Position numbers and translations under genes: made by a program
Notes under the pieces: generated by a model
What the model saw: only the letters and a program-made list of their open reading frames with translations
Told to the model about the DNA's origin: nothing
Databases searched by the model: none
Part shown: positions 38,338 through 48,276 of the stretch, one piece after another
How the letters are laid out: each line of letters begins with the position of its first letter
How positions within the stretch are numbered: the first letter of the stretch is position 1
NCBI RefSeq assembly: GCF_900114925.1
Contig: NZ_FOUR01000006.1
Span: 186,001 to 250,000 of the forward strand
Origin: Marinobacter pelagius
GTDB taxonomy: Bacteria; Pseudomonadota; Gammaproteobacteria; Pseudomonadales; Oleiphilaceae
Reading direction: 5' to 3'
Length of the DNA: 64,000 nucleotides

Positions 38338-40980
38338 ATGTCAGTAGCCCAGACCGATCTCTCCAAGCACACCCCGATGATGCAGCAGTACCTGAAAATC
38401 AAGGGCGAGCATCCCAATGAGCTGGTGTTCTACCGCATGGGGGATTTCTACGAGCTGTTCTACGAAGACGCCCGAAAGGCCGCAGAATTCCTGGACATCA
38501 CCCTGACCGCCCGCGGCCAATCCGGTGGCAACCCGATTCCCATGGCCGGTGTGCCGTATCATTCTGCCGAGAGTTACATTGCCCGTCTGGTCCGGGCGGG
38601 TCAATCCATTGCCATCTGCGAACAGATTGGGGATCCGGCGACCAGCAAGGGGCCGGTGGAGCGGCAGGTGGTCCGGATCGTCACGCCCGGCACCCTGAGT
38701 GACGATGCCTTTCTCGAGGACCGGCGCGACAACCTGTTGGCGGCCATCTACAGCCACCGGGAACAGTTCGGGTTTGCTTCCCTGGACATTTCCAGCGGGC
38801 GTTTTGCGGTCTCGGAACTGGACGGGCTGGAGGCACTCCAGGGCGAACTGCAACGCCTTCGCCCGGCGGAAATCCTGATCAGCGAGGACTTTCCCTACGG
38901 CGAGATCCTCGAAGGCTTCACCGGCATCCGTCGCCAGGGCCCCTGGCTGTTCGAAGGCGACACGGCTCACCGGGTGATTACCCAGCAGCTGCAGGTACGT
39001 GACCTCACCGGTTTCGGCTGCGAAGACCTGCACCTGGCCATCTGCGCCGCCGGCTGCCTGTTGCAGTACGCGAAGGAAACCCAGCGCACCGCCCTGCCCC
39101 ATATCCGCAAACTGACCCGGGAACGCCGGGAAGAGGCGGTGATCCTCGATGCCACCAGCCGCCGCAACCTGGAAATCGACACCAACCTCATGGGCGGCCA
39201 CCAGCATACCCTGGCCTGGGTGATGGACCGAACCGCCACCGCCATGGGCGGCCGCGAGCTGCGCCGCTGGCTGAACCGCCCGCTCCGGGACGTGTACGTG
39301 GTCCGCCAGCGCCAACAGGCGGTTTCCGCACTGCTCGACGGCTTCCATTACGAACCGGTGCACGACCTGCTCAAACAGGTGGGCGACATTGAACGGGTTC
39401 TGGCCCGGGTGGCCCTGCGATCGGCACGCCCCAGGGACCTGTCCCGGCTCCGGGATGCTTTCCAGACCCTGCCGGACCTCCAGGAAGCCCTGAAACCGGT
39501 GAATTCCCATCACGTGGTCAGGCTCGCCACCACCATCGGCGAGTACCCGGAGCTGGCCGACCTGCTGGAGCGGGCCGTCATCGACAACCCACCGGTGGTG
39601 ATCCGCGACGGCGGCGTCATCCGGGAGGGCTTCGACGAGGAGCTGGATGAGCTGCGCAACATCAGCGAGAACGCCGGCCAGTACCTGCTGGATGTGGAGA
39701 CCCGGGAGAAGGAACGCACCGGTATCAGCACCCTGAAGGTGGGTTACAACCGGGTGCATGGTTACTACATCGAAATCAGTCGGGCGCAATCGGACCAGGC
39801 CCCGGCAGACTACATCCGCCGGCAGACCCTGAAAAATGCCGAGCGTTTCATCACCCCGGAACTGAAGGAATTCGAGGACAAGGCCCTGAGTGCCAAGAGC
39901 CGGGCACTGGCGCGGGAAAAGGCCCTGTACGACGAGGTGCTCGAAAGCGTCGCCGAGCAGCTGGCGCCGCTGCAGGATGCCGCCCAGGCCCTTTCTGAGC
40001 TGGATGTGCTGAGCAACTTCGCCGAACGGGCCACCTCCCTGCGTTTTGCCGCGCCGGAATTCACCGACCAGCCGGGCTTCGACATCGAGGAAGGCCGGCA
40101 CCCGGTGGTCGAACAACTGCTGGACGAGCCGTTTGTGCCCAACGACCTGCTGATGGACACCAGGCGCCGCATGCTGGTCATTACCGGTCCGAACATGGGC
40201 GGTAAGTCCACCTACATGCGCCAGGCGGCCCTGATTGCCCTGCTGGCCTACACCGGCAGCTTTGTGCCCGCCAACAGAGCGGTGCTCGGACCGGTGGATC
40301 GCATCTTCACACGCATGGGCTCCTCCGATGACATCGCCGGCGGCCGCTCCACCTTCATGGTGGAAATGACCGAAACCGCCAACATCCTGCACAACGCCAC
40401 CGAGCACAGCCTGGTGCTGATGGACGAAGTGGGCCGGGGCACCAGCACCTTTGACGGCCTGTCCCTGGCCTGGGCCACTGCCGAACACCTGGCCAAGAAC
40501 ATCCGCTGCTATACCCTGTTCGCAACCCACTACTTCGAACTGACCCAGCTGGCTGATGATCTGGAGCATGCTGTCAACGTGCACCTGACCGCGACCGAAC
40601 ACGACGACAGCATCGTGTTCCTTCACAATGTTCATGATGGCCCCGCCAGCCAGAGCTACGGCCTGCAGGTCGCCCAACTGGCGGGTGTGCCCCAGGATGT
40701 CATCCGCAATGCCAAGGCGCAGCTGACCCATCTCGAGGGCAGTGCCACACCCAGTGCCCCGGTGACTGACCGGGTACCGGAGCAGCCCGAGCCCGGCCAT
40801 TCCGGGAGCCAGGCCGGCGCCAGGCAGACGGTGAGCGAACCGGTTCTCCAAGGGGATATGTTTGCCAGCCTCGAGCCCAGCGCCGTGGAAGAAGCGCTCA
40901 AGAAACTGGACCTCGATGACCTGACGCCGCGAGAGGCACTGAACCGACTTTACGAGCTGCGGGATTTAATGAATAAATAA
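38338..40980 (+). CDS. mutS: DNA mismatch repair protein MutS
   Basis: An 880-residue MutS. The mismatch-reading Phe-x-Glu is F37-x-E39 in [11 protein letters not shown], and Walker [14 protein letters not shown] begins near residue 616. A Walker [13 protein letters not shown] and the C-terminal dimerisation region follow. The last 100 residues include a linker rich in Pro/Glu and a tetramer-type tail ending [12 protein letters not shown]. It is divergent from pncC, with 106 bases between them. Length is somewhat above E. coli MutS (853). Confidence 0.98.
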   Translation: MSVAQTDLSKHTPMMQQYLKIKGEHPNELVFYRMGDFYELFYEDARKAAEFLDITLTARGQSGGNPIPMAGVPYHSAESYIARLVRAGQSIAICEQIGDPATSKGPVERQVVRIVTPGTLSDDAFLEDRRDNLLAAIYSHREQFGFASLDISSGRFAVSELDGLEALQGELQRLRPAEILISEDFPYGEILEGFTGIRRQGPWLFEGDTAHRVITQQLQVRDLTGFGCEDLHLAICAAGCLLQYAKETQRTALPHIRKLTRERREEAVILDATSRRNLEIDTNLMGGHQHTLAWVMDRTATAMGGRELRRWLNRPLRDVYVVRQRQQAVSALLDGFHYEPVHDLLKQVGDIERVLARVALRSARPRDLSRLRDAFQTLPDLQEALKPVNSHHVVRLATTIGEYPELADLLERAVIDNPPVVIRDGGVIREGFDEELDELRNISENAGQYLLDVETREKERTGISTLKVGYNRVHGYYIEISRAQSDQAPADYIRRQTLKNAERFITPELKEFEDKALSAKSRALAREKALYDEVLESVAEQLAPLQDAAQALSELDVLSNFAERATSLRFAAPEFTDQPGFDIEEGRHPVVEQLLDEPFVPNDLLMDTRRRMLVITGPNMGGKSTYMRQAALIALLAYTGSFVPANRAVLGPVDRIFTRMGSSDDIAGGRSTFMVEMTETANILHNATEHSLVLMDEVGRGTSTFDGLSLAWATAEHLAKNIRCYTLFATHYFELTQLADDLEHAVNVHLTATEHDDSIVFLHNVHDGPASQSYGLQVAQLAGVPQDVIRNAKAQLTHLEGSATPSAPVTDRVPEQPEPGHSGSQAGARQTVSEPVLQGDMFASLEPSAVEEALKKLDLDDLTPREALNRLYELRDLMNK

Positions 40981-41144
40981 CAGGAAAATTGCGCGGAAAT
41001 GACCTATGTAATAAGGATATAGCAGGCGAAGGCTTGCCCCTTCAGGGACCGCTCCCTACAATATCGCGCACTAAATTATAAGGTAGGGGCTCGCACTATC
41101 CGGCTCCTGATGAGACTGAACACTCTACGACCAGGGATCTGACT

Positions 41145-41468
41145 ATGGCTTTTATCGTTACTGATAACTGCATCAAGTGCAAATACACGGACTGCGTGGA
41201 AGTCTGCCCCGTGGACTGCTTCTATGAAGGCCCGAACTTTCTGGTAATCGACCCGGACGAGTGCATCGACTGCGCGCTGTGTGAGCCCGAGTGCCCGGCC
41301 GAAGCGATCTTCTCCGAGGACGAGCTGCCGGCGGATCAGGTCCAGTTCGTGGAAATCAACGCCGATCTGGCCGCCAAGTGGCCGAACATCACCGAGAAGA
41401 AAGATCCTCTGCCGGACGCCGAGGAATGGGACGGCAAGCCCGACAAACTGCAGTATCTGGAGCGCTGA
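41145..41468 (+). CDS. fdxA: Seven-iron ferredoxin FdxA
   Basis: A 107-residue ferredoxin of the Azotobacter FdI type, a small cytoplasmic electron carrier with one 3Fe-4S and one 4Fe-4S cluster. Cys9, Cys17 and Cys50 fit the 3Fe-4S site, and Cys21, Cys40, Cys43 and Cys46 the 4Fe-4S site. It is 164 bases downstream of mutS, a pairing seen across Pseudomonadales-type genomes, and is followed by a clear terminator. The intergenic stretch before it holds no gene. Confidence 0.97.
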   Translation: MAFIVTDNCIKCKYTDCVEVCPVDCFYEGPNFLVIDPDECIDCALCEPECPAEAIFSEDELPADQVQFVEINADLAAKWPNITEKKDPLPDAEEWDGKPDKLQYLER

Positions 41469-41485
41469 GTTCCGGTTACGGATCG

Positions 41486-41516
41486 AAAAGGGAAGCCGAG
41501 GCTTCCCTTTTTTATT
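41486..41516 (+). terminator. Intrinsic terminator after fdxA (bidirectional)
   Basis: An 11-bp stem AAAAGGGAAGC / GCTTCCCTTTT with a 4-base loop is followed by TTTTTTA on the plus strand. The A run on the left gives a T run on the minus strand, so it can also serve the convergent LysE gene. Confidence 0.92.
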
Positions 41517-41537
41517 GGTCGGTCGCTATCGCTCTGT

Positions 41538-42167
41538 TCAGGTGGTTGCGAGCTTTGCGCCCATGGCCACGAAGAACCCGCCGGTGAGAGTATTGAGTGC
41601 CCGGCTCAGCCGCGCACTGGCACGCAGATGGCGAAAGGTGGCCACAATCCAGGCCAGCCCGCATTGCCACACCATGGCCAGGACGAAATGCAGGGCAGCC
41701 GAGACCAGCGATTGCTGGAAGGCGTTACCCGCCGGATCCACGAACTGGGGAAGCAACGCCATATAGAACAGCGCGGTCTTGGGATTCAGGACGTTCGACA
41801 GCAACCCTTCCCGCAACGAGACGGCCATACTGGCACTTCGCGCTTCCCGGACCTGGACCGGAGCGGTTTCCACCCTGCCCCGGAAGGCCTGGCGTAGCGA
41901 ACCGATGCCAAGCCACACCAGGTACAGGGCGCCCAGCCACTTCAGGGCGTTGAAGGCCCACGCCGTCTCCACCAACAGTATGGAGATACCCAGCGCGGAG
42001 AGTGTGGCGTGGATGAACAGCCCGCTACAAATACCCACGCTGGTAACACAACCGTCTTTCAGACCACCCCGACCGGTATTGCGCAGCACCAGCAAGGTGT
42101 CCACGCCCGGCGTGATGGTCAGCAAGGTTATGGCAATCAGATAGGTCCAGATAAGGTCAGGAAACAC
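41538..42167 (-). CDS. LysE/RhtB-family amino acid exporter
   Basis: A 209-residue inner-membrane exporter of the LysE/RhtB superfamily, with about five to six hydrophobic helices. The N-terminal LLTITPGVDTLLVLRNTGRGG and GLLSNVLNPKTALFYMALLPQF are family signatures. Start is GTG at 42165-42167, after GGGGG. The cargo may be an amino acid or its derivative such as homoserine lactone. It follows the helical unknown protein by 28 bases, so the two may share a message. Confidence 0.9.
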   Translation of the reverse strand: MFPDLIWTYLIAITLLTITPGVDTLLVLRNTGRGGLKDGCVTSVGICSGLFIHATLSALGISILLVETAWAFNALKWLGALYLVWLGIGSLRQAFRGRVETAPVQVREARSASMAVSLREGLLSNVLNPKTALFYMALLPQFVDPAGNAFQQSLVSAALHFVLAMVWQCGLAWIVATFRHLRASARLSRALNTLTGGFFVAMGAKLATT

Positions 42168-42195
42168 GCTACCCCCAATTTACCGGGGCTTGTCG

Positions 42196-43230
42196 CTACT
42201 CCTCCCCGGCCAGCAGTTTCTTCGCCGCCGCAGAACGATAGAACGAGGAAAGCCTGCGCCGTACAAGGGCCTCAAGATAGCCCTCTTCCCGCAGGACGTC
42301 CATAACCGGAATCCCGTAGGCCTCGATTTCGGTGCGAATCACCTCGCGGGTCACTCCCACATCATTCAGCAGGTCCGTCACCGGCCGGTCGCCGTACTTG
42401 GCGAACAGATGCTCCACCACGGCCCGGGCACAGCCCTCGAAGTACCCAGTCTTGCGGAACTGTAACCAGAATTCATAGCCAAGGACCACAAACTCCTGCA
42501 ACTCGACATCCCCCAGCCCTTCTCGGAGCTCGGCAATGGTCTTGTCTTCCACCGCCACCCAGGCGGCCATCACGCTATCCCGCAGTTCGTCATCGCTGAG
42601 CGCCCGATGCAGGAACGCCTCGCTGCGGGCGATCAGGCCGGGCAGGCTATCCGCGAGCCAGGCCTTGATGCGCCGTTCAAAGGTCTCGTCCAGGCCCGGC
42701 ACCGCCCGGTTGGCGACCTTCTTGCCAAACTTCATCATGGAGCCCACCCCGGGCACGGAGCGGGCAATCAGGTTGTCTTCGTATAGATAGTTGACCAGCC
42801 CGTGGTAGACCACATTGGACACCAGCTCCTGGTAGACCGGATGGGCCATGATCTCACTGATGACCCGTTCCCGCTGCTGGCGCAGCTCAAGAGCCTCCTC
42901 CAGGAATCCGGTGGCCTGCTCCCGGGAGATGATTTCCCCCAGCGTGGTTTCGGCCTGGACCGGCGAGTTCATGACCTCCGTCGCCATCTCGGCCGCCAAC
43001 TCGGGGATGCCGGCATCCAGTTCCATGTCGACGACGACACGCTCGATCACGCCCATTACCTGATCGATACCGGCTACCCGGTTCAGGGTGATCCGTCCGG
43101 CATGGTCGAGCAGCTCGTCCAGCTCCCGTTCCAGGAATTTCTTCAGCTTCGCCCCCTTCAGGGCGGCCATCTCATGGCGGACATGCTCTTCGAACAGCCT
43201 TTCGGCCAGACTGCCAGCGGACTTGGTCAT
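42196..43230 (-). CDS. Conserved hypothetical protein, mostly helical
   Basis: A 344-residue protein, with no family I can name. From ATG at 43228-43230 it is almost entirely predicted helix, rich in E, R, A and L, with no signal peptide or membrane segment. Segments such as AAEMATEVMNSPVQAE, YLYEDNLIARSVPGVGSMMKFGKKVAN and TREVIRTEIEAYGIPVMDVL recur in Pseudomonas-like homologues as an unknown cytoplasmic family. The start lacks a good SD. It could be translated together with the LysE gene 28 bases downstream. Confidence 0.75.
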   Translation of the reverse strand: MTKSAGSLAERLFEEHVRHEMAALKGAKLKKFLERELDELLDHAGRITLNRVAGIDQVMGVIERVVVDMELDAGIPELAAEMATEVMNSPVQAETTLGEIISREQATGFLEEALELRQQRERVISEIMAHPVYQELVSNVVYHGLVNYLYEDNLIARSVPGVGSMMKFGKKVANRAVPGLDETFERRIKAWLADSLPGLIARSEAFLHRALSDDELRDSVMAAWVAVEDKTIAELREGLGDVELQEFVVLGYEFWLQFRKTGYFEGCARAVVEHLFAKYGDRPVTDLLNDVGVTREVIRTEIEAYGIPVMDVLREEGYLEALVRRRLSSFYRSAAAKKLLAGEE

Positions 43231-43350
43231 GGTAGGGTCAATCCTTGTGGGCGATGGAAACAGCAACCCCGAGGCTAACACGAAGCCAGCCTCCGTGGGT
43301 TTGCCCAAACTACGGAATCACGGATGCAGACAGGCCAAGCGGATCAGGGA

Positions 43351-43369
43351 GCGCCGACCGGGTCGGCGC
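43351..43369 (-). other. GC-rich hairpin downstream of the hypothetical gene's promoter / before DegV stop
   Basis: An 8-bp perfect stem GCGCCGAC / GTCGGCGC with a 3-base loop lies 7 bases after the DegV stop. On the minus strand no T run follows, so it is only a weak 3'-end structure. Confidence 0.4.
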
Positions 43370-43375
43370 CCGCAG

Positions 43376-44326
43376 TCACTGGAAATCGTTGAAGGTATGA
43401 GGATCTGCCGCCAGGGCGAGACACAGGCTGCCCGGACCGACATAGATGCTGCTGGTAATCCCCATCTGGGACAGCAGCAGCTCGACGCCATTGCGTTCAC
43501 AGGCATCCCGCAACCGGTTCAGGCCGGGCAGGTCTTCGATTTCGGTCCAGGTCAGCCCGCAGGAGAGGCTGACGTAGGGCGTCAGCAGGCCGGCATCGAC
43601 CCGCGCCGCCGCGTAGTTCATGACCTTCTCCACGGCCACGTCAAAGTTCCGGGTTTTCGCCACCGGTTGGCCCTCGGCGCCCTGCCCGAAAATCACTGGC
43701 GTGATGTTGAGAGCCTTGCCCAGGAAAGCAACCAGGGCCGAGATGCTCTTGTCGCCGCGGCGACGGGCACGCTCGCGGATGTAGTGCAGATCCCTGGGGA
43801 TGACGCAGGTGTAGATCTTGTCGGTGAAAGACTCCACCTCATGGCGCAGGGCGTTCTTGGAGAGTTTCTGGCCGATCAATCTCAGGGTATGGGCCGCAAG
43901 AAGCCCCTGGCCGGCAAAAATCTGCTTGCTGTCGATCACCCGCATGGAGAACTTGCCCTCCCGGCCGGCGGCTGCCCGGGCCTTCTCGTAGCTGGCCAGC
44001 ACACTGTTCATCGCCTTGGTGGCGTTCTCGAAAATCAGGCTGCGGCTGCGGGTGACCGTTTCACAGACGGCGACGTCGAATTGGGTGACGATTTTCTCCA
44101 TGAACAGGTCATGGATCTGTTCTTCGGTAAAGGCCTGGGTCTCGGCATGATGGCCTTTCTGCAGCAGCCCGCTCTGGTAGAACTCCTGGGTGCGTACCGG
44201 GTCGTGTTCGTCGATGTAGGTCTGGCCGTCGATGACAGCGGTCACGGGGAGGATAAAGAGGTCGTGCTTGCGACTGAACTCATAGGGCAGATCACACGCG
44301 GAATCGACGATCAAACCTACTCGCAT
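43376..44326 (-). CDS. DegV family protein
   Basis: A 316-residue DegV-type protein, a family of soluble proteins that bind a fatty acid and feed it to FakA-type kinases in Gram-positives. The N-terminal MRVGLIVDSACDLP and ETVTRSRSLIFENATKAMNSV are typical, and the last third has SLSCGLTWTEIEDLPGLN. DegV is less often reported in gammaproteobacteria but is common in Marinobacter-like genomes. No FakA partner is visible in the window. Role here is unknown, possibly lipid handling. Confidence 0.88.
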   Translation of the reverse strand: MRVGLIVDSACDLPYEFSRKHDLFILPVTAVIDGQTYIDEHDPVRTQEFYQSGLLQKGHHAETQAFTEEQIHDLFMEKIVTQFDVAVCETVTRSRSLIFENATKAMNSVLASYEKARAAAGREGKFSMRVIDSKQIFAGQGLLAAHTLRLIGQKLSKNALRHEVESFTDKIYTCVIPRDLHYIRERARRRGDKSISALVAFLGKALNITPVIFGQGAEGQPVAKTRNFDVAVEKVMNYAAARVDAGLLTPYVSLSCGLTWTEIEDLPGLNRLRDACERNGVELLLSQMGITSSIYVGPGSLCLALAADPHTFNDFQ

Positions 44327-44434
44327 GGTGAGACTCTCCAGCTGCGGACGATTCCTCGACGGGGACGCCCTTTATTTTATCGTTATTTTGAGTCGCCAAG
44401 TTTTACATAAGCGGGGCGGAATTTCAGCACCCGC

Positions 44435-45268
44435 TCAGTTCGCTGCACCCACGCCTTCCAGCTCCCGCAGGTTTTCGGCCAGCAGCCGCCGGTTGTCCTG
44501 TTGCCAGGGGTGAAAGTCCTTGCGCAGGTAGGCCAGGAACTCAGGCAGGCACTGGCGGATGACCCCGGGCTTACCCCACAGGAAGTTGAGCCCGCCCAGC
44601 CAGGTCCGGACATTCCAGAGCTTGCCATCGGTGCGCAGCAGGCTGCAGGTATTCAGGAAAGTGTACTTGCAGAAATTCCATGTCACGAACAGGAACACGA
44701 TCCTGCGCAGCCGCTCATTGCCCACACAGGCCCGGTAGACATCAAACGCGACCGACTTGTGCTCGGTTTCCTCGATGGCATGCCAGCGCCAGAGCTGCTT
44801 CATGGCAGGCGTGGCGCCCTCCATCCACTCCGGATTCTTCAGGATCGCATTGGCCAGGACCGCCGTGTAGTGCTCTGCGCCACAGGTGCCCGCCAGCTGC
44901 CGGCTCGGGCGCAACTTGCCGACCCACTCCATGTGCTTCAGGAAACGCCGGTCAATTGCATCAATGTCATAGCCCCGGGCCTTAAGCGCCTCGTTGTAGT
45001 TCTTGTGCTCGCGACTGTGCAGGGCCTCCTGGCCGATAAAGCCCCGGATCTCCTGCTTGAGCTTGGGATCATCAATCCGGTCCCGGTACAGACGCACCGC
45101 ATTGATGAACTGCTGCTCGCCATCGGGAAACTGGAGCGACAACGCATTGAAAAAGGCGGTGCGGAAGGCGTCGTTGCCATGCCAGAAGGATTTCAGATCC
45201 TCGCTGACATCAAAGTGGATGTGCCTGGGTGAGACAGACACCCCTTCCGGGGTCGAGCTGACTGACAT
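44435..45268 (-). CDS. PF10118-type metal-dependent hydrolase (predicted diiron)
   Basis: A 277-residue protein of the family called predicted metal-dependent hydrolase (PF10118). The motifs GQEALHSREHKNYN and AIEETEHKSVAFD give an E-x-x-H repeat reminiscent of ferritin-like diiron proteins, so the metal could be iron. ATG at 45266-45268; upstream the gap holds a perfect 12-bp inverted repeat (45389-45417). Family members are frequent in mycobacteria, Pseudomonas and Marinobacter and may act on lipids. The reaction is unknown. Confidence 0.85.
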   Translation of the reverse strand: MSVSSTPEGVSVSPRHIHFDVSEDLKSFWHGNDAFRTAFFNALSLQFPDGEQQFINAVRLYRDRIDDPKLKQEIRGFIGQEALHSREHKNYNEALKARGYDIDAIDRRFLKHMEWVGKLRPSRQLAGTCGAEHYTAVLANAILKNPEWMEGATPAMKQLWRWHAIEETEHKSVAFDVYRACVGNERLRRIVFLFVTWNFCKYTFLNTCSLLRTDGKLWNVRTWLGGLNFLWGKPGVIRQCLPEFLAYLRKDFHPWQQDNRRLLAENLRELEGVGAAN

Positions 45269-45388
45269 GGTGGCCTCCTGTCGTCAGGTTATTGTTATCA
45301 TCGCGTTGAACTTCGTCTTCTTTCTAACCGGTAGAGCCAGTTTAACCTCCCCCGGATTCTGCCGGAAAGACAACGACGGGATAAATGA

Positions 45389-45417
45389 GACAATTTGTCA
45401 CGATATGACAAATTGTC
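45389..45417. promoter_or_regulatory. Perfect 29-base palindromic operator-like site
   Basis: GACAATTTGTCA and TGACAAATTGTC are exact inverted repeats separated by CGATA. Each arm is itself a near-palindrome, so the block looks like two dimer sites. It sits about 120 bases upstream of the PF10118 gene. A TetR-, MarR- or LuxR-type repressor would be a plausible binder; none is encoded adjacent. Confidence 0.65.
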
Positions 45418-45482
45418 ATTGTGCAGCGCCATTATCGTGCGCGAATAGCTCATGGAGAGCCGGGATCAAGGCCAGACCCGGC

Positions 45483-47711
45483 TCAGTAGACATCCTCCAG
45501 ATAACGCCCCTGTACTCTCAAATCATCCACCTCAAGCCTCAAGGGTTGAAGAATCTCTTCGAAAACCTGTTTCACCCCCGCAGCCATGTCCCTGCCGCCA
45601 CACACCAGAACCTGGGCACCGGTTTCGACCAACTTGCGCAAGGCCCTCTCATCCTGGCGGAGCCTGTCCTGCACGTAGGCCCTTTCATCGGATCTTGAGA
45701 ACGCGGTACTCAGCCCTGTTAGCCGACGATCCTTCAGGTAGTGCCCCAGTTCCGGTTGATAGAGAAAGTCCGAATTCGCACTTCGCCCGCCCCAGTACAG
45801 GTACATGGGGTTGCGGGCGGTGTTCTTCCGGATAAATCCGGTCAGCGGGCCGATCCCCGCACCGGCGCCAATCAGAATGACGGGCACCGTGCCAGTGGCC
45901 GGGCGAAACCCCGGATTCTGGCGAATAAAGGCCTCAACACTGTCACCCGGTTTCAGGCCATGCAGGTAACCGGAGCAAAGGCCACCGGGCTGTTTGCGAA
46001 CGCAGATCTCAAACACACCTTCACTGGCCGACGAAGCCAATGAGTAAAACCGCGCATCCTGCCCCTCCTGTGGCGGCAGGATGCCAAGCAGGTCACCCGC
46101 CTCGAACGCAGGCAGGCTATGGCGGCGAGCCCGGAAAAACCAGGACCGCCATCCCTGCCCCGCATCTGCCAGCCGGAAACGCAGGATGCTGGTCGGCGCC
46201 TGCACTGCGAGCCCGTAATCCACACGTTGTGCAAGCTCCAGCCGGAAGGTGCGCGGCGGAACCGGATCATGGCTCAGGGAAAGCGGAGTCCCGATCGCAG
46301 TGCCAAGCCGGTCACCCCACTCGCTGAACCGGGCAGCGGAGCAGCGGTCAATCAGCTCAACGGGCTGTATCCGGCTCAGCCCCTTGCCGGCGAGTGCTTC
46401 ATCTGCCTCCAGGGCAAACTGACAGAAGTTCGGGAACTGCCGGTCACCAAACCCCAGTACGGCATATTTCAGCGCGCTTCCGGCCCTGAAGTCGCGAAGC
46501 CGGGTCATAAACTGTCGGGCCGAGGCTGGCGCATCACCATCACCGTAGGTGGAGGTCAGTACAAAGAGCATGGCGGCCCTTGGATAAGAATGCGCCAGTG
46601 CGTTCATCTCCGCGCAATGCACCCGAAATCCCGCCTTGGTCAGCTCCGTCTGCAACGCCCGGGTGAAGCCCCAGGTGGCACCGGCCTCTGACCCCACCAG
46701 AACAACGACATCGGCCTCGGCGACAGTGACGTTGTCTTGGACCTGTACCGACGACCGCCGCCGCTGCCACCAGATGATAGCTCCGGTCACCGACAGCGCC
46801 GGCACGCCAAGCGCAGCCACACCAAGTATCAGGCCCAGCCACCAGAGGCCCTCACCGGTATGCAACCTCATGATCCATTGCTGGACCACACTGCCGGTGG
46901 ACCGGGGCTGGAACTGCAGCAGCTCGCCGGTAGCCTGATCAACGAACCCGGACCCGCCGGTGGTGGTCAGGGAGTACACGTCCTGAGGGTCATCAGGGTA
47001 AGGAAACACGAGTTCCCGGAGATCGTTAAGATCAACTTCTGACAGTGCCTGAAGCTGGTCCACCGGACGCGGTTGGCCCCCGGAAACCTTGGCCGGGAAA
47101 CCTGGCCCCGGGTCGGAGACCTCGGGTAGCAGCCCAAATCGCTGGGCCGACAGGAAACTGCCGGTCAGTGCCGACAACAACAGCCCCAGAACCGCCAACC
47201 GGGCAATTTCGGCGTGAACCCGTTTACTGCCGGTGCCGGCCAACGGCCGCATCAATGCTCTCCAGCCACCGCTCCGACGGGCCAGCAGCACCATGCCCGA
47301 TAGACATATAAGCAACATCAATGCGGCCGAGATGCCCGCTACCATCCGCCCGGGTGTATCCAGCAGGAACGAGCGGTGCAGGTCCCTGATCCAGACAAAG
47401 AACGCGGATGGCTGGTAAGCCCCCAGACGCTCGCCGGTCACCGGGTTGACCCGATTGGCCCCGGCCTGGCCATCCCGGCTGTAGTAAACGACTACCTGGC
47501 CGGAAAGGTCACGCACAATCTGTTCAGTTCCCGGGTAGTTTGACACCACCCGTCCTGCCATCTGCGCAACGCTGACATCGCCAGCCGGCGGAACCACTGC
47601 GCCTGCCCTGTCCAACGCTGGCGCGAGGGCCAGGATTGAACCGGTAACAGCCAGTGTCGCCAGAAACACCACCGCAAACAGACCGGGCAGACCGTGCAAT
47701 ATACGCAACAT
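45483..47711 (-). CDS. PepSY-TM / flavodoxin / FNR membrane flavoprotein reductase
   Basis: A 742-residue fusion. Helices near residues 8-30, 125-145, 172-190 and 290-316 form a PepSY-associated membrane part with histidines in RDLHRSFLLD and MRLHTGEGLWW, possible heme ligands. A flavodoxin-like FMN domain follows (about 335-475, LTSTYGDGDAPA), then a ferredoxin-reductase FAD/NADPH module with RFYSLASSASE and IGAGAGIGPLTGF. It resembles sulfite reductase flavoprotein alpha-type and NqrF-like electron donors anchored in the membrane. It likely moves electrons from NADPH across or into the membrane. ATG at 47709-47711 with AGGAG. Partners DUF2271 and PepSY proteins follow on the same strand upstream. 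Confidence 0.88.
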   Translation of the reverse strand: MLRILHGLPGLFAVVFLATLAVTGSILALAPALDRAGAVVPPAGDVSVAQMAGRVVSNYPGTEQIVRDLSGQVVVYYSRDGQAGANRVNPVTGERLGAYQPSAFFVWIRDLHRSFLLDTPGRMVAGISAALMLLICLSGMVLLARRSGGWRALMRPLAGTGSKRVHAEIARLAVLGLLLSALTGSFLSAQRFGLLPEVSDPGPGFPAKVSGGQPRPVDQLQALSEVDLNDLRELVFPYPDDPQDVYSLTTTGGSGFVDQATGELLQFQPRSTGSVVQQWIMRLHTGEGLWWLGLILGVAALGVPALSVTGAIIWWQRRRSSVQVQDNVTVAEADVVVLVGSEAGATWGFTRALQTELTKAGFRVHCAEMNALAHSYPRAAMLFVLTSTYGDGDAPASARQFMTRLRDFRAGSALKYAVLGFGDRQFPNFCQFALEADEALAGKGLSRIQPVELIDRCSAARFSEWGDRLGTAIGTPLSLSHDPVPPRTFRLELAQRVDYGLAVQAPTSILRFRLADAGQGWRSWFFRARRHSLPAFEAGDLLGILPPQEGQDARFYSLASSASEGVFEICVRKQPGGLCSGYLHGLKPGDSVEAFIRQNPGFRPATGTVPVILIGAGAGIGPLTGFIRKNTARNPMYLYWGGRSANSDFLYQPELGHYLKDRRLTGLSTAFSRSDERAYVQDRLRQDERALRKLVETGAQVLVCGGRDMAAGVKQVFEEILQPLRLEVDDLRVQGRYLEDVY

Positions 47712-47733
47712 CAAATTTGCTCCTGGCTAACCA

Positions 47734-48204
47734 TCAAAAATCGTAGCGGAACGAGCGAACATAACCCCGCCCGGACACCGGCTTGCCCGCGCCCTCGGTG
47801 GTCAGCGGTACCGCAACATCGGCCCGGTTGTCCCGCATATCCTCAACCGCAGTGTCGACACGAACTTCATGGCCGCTGTCGATCAAAGCGTCATCAAGAT
47901 CAAGCGTGATTTTCAGGGTCCGGCCGCTGGTGATGCTGGCTCCGGTAAGCCCGTCGTATTCCGCAGGGTCCAACCTGCTGCCACGGGCCCAGCCGCTCAG
48001 ATGCTTGTAGTACTTGGACTTTTTGCCGGCAACCCAGAGCGTCCCCCGGTACGCTCCAGACGCATCCGTAAGGTAGAGGGCCATGTAGGCGCCATCTCCG
48101 CCGTAGTCGAGTAACTCGGTTGTGAAGGTCACTTCACGAGCCTGAGCAAGAGCGGGCAAGGCGACTGAGACAGCCAGGCCCAGAGCAAGAAGAATCTTTT
48201 TCAT
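47734..48204 (-). CDS. DUF2271 periplasmic protein with flavinylation motif
   Basis: A 156-residue exported protein (signal peptide to about residue 22, ALAQA|REV). The DUF2271 domain contains EYDGLTGASITSGRT, which matches the D-x-x-T-G-A-S/T-x-T pattern that ApbE uses to attach FMN; the candidate attachment residue is Ser90. DUF2271 proteins are known to occur next to flavinylation and PepSY membrane reductases. The gene lies 22 bases upstream of the PepSY flavoprotein gene, so the pair should pass electrons outward. ApbE is not in the window. Confidence 0.82.
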   Translation of the reverse strand: MKKILLALGLAVSVALPALAQAREVTFTTELLDYGGDGAYMALYLTDASGAYRGTLWVAGKKSKYYKHLSGWARGSRLDPAEYDGLTGASITSGRTLKITLDLDDALIDSGHEVRVDTAVEDMRDNRADVAVPLTTEGAGKPVSGRGYVRSFRYDF

Positions 48205-48276
48205 ACCGTACCTCTTCGTACCGTACTTCCGGTATCACGTTGAATTGCAGAAACAGCGGGTAAAACAATGGCTGGG

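Noticed and set aside
38341..40851. 836-residue open frame on the minus strand across mutS
   Set aside because: It is the antisense shadow of mutS. High GC lowers stop frequency in this frame; the sense protein has all MutS motifs and the shadow has none.
45457..45484. GAGCCGGG / CCCGGCTC inverted repeat at the end of the PepSY flavoprotein gene
   Set aside because: It overlaps the stop codon, has a 12-base loop and no T tail; probably chance in GC-rich sequence.
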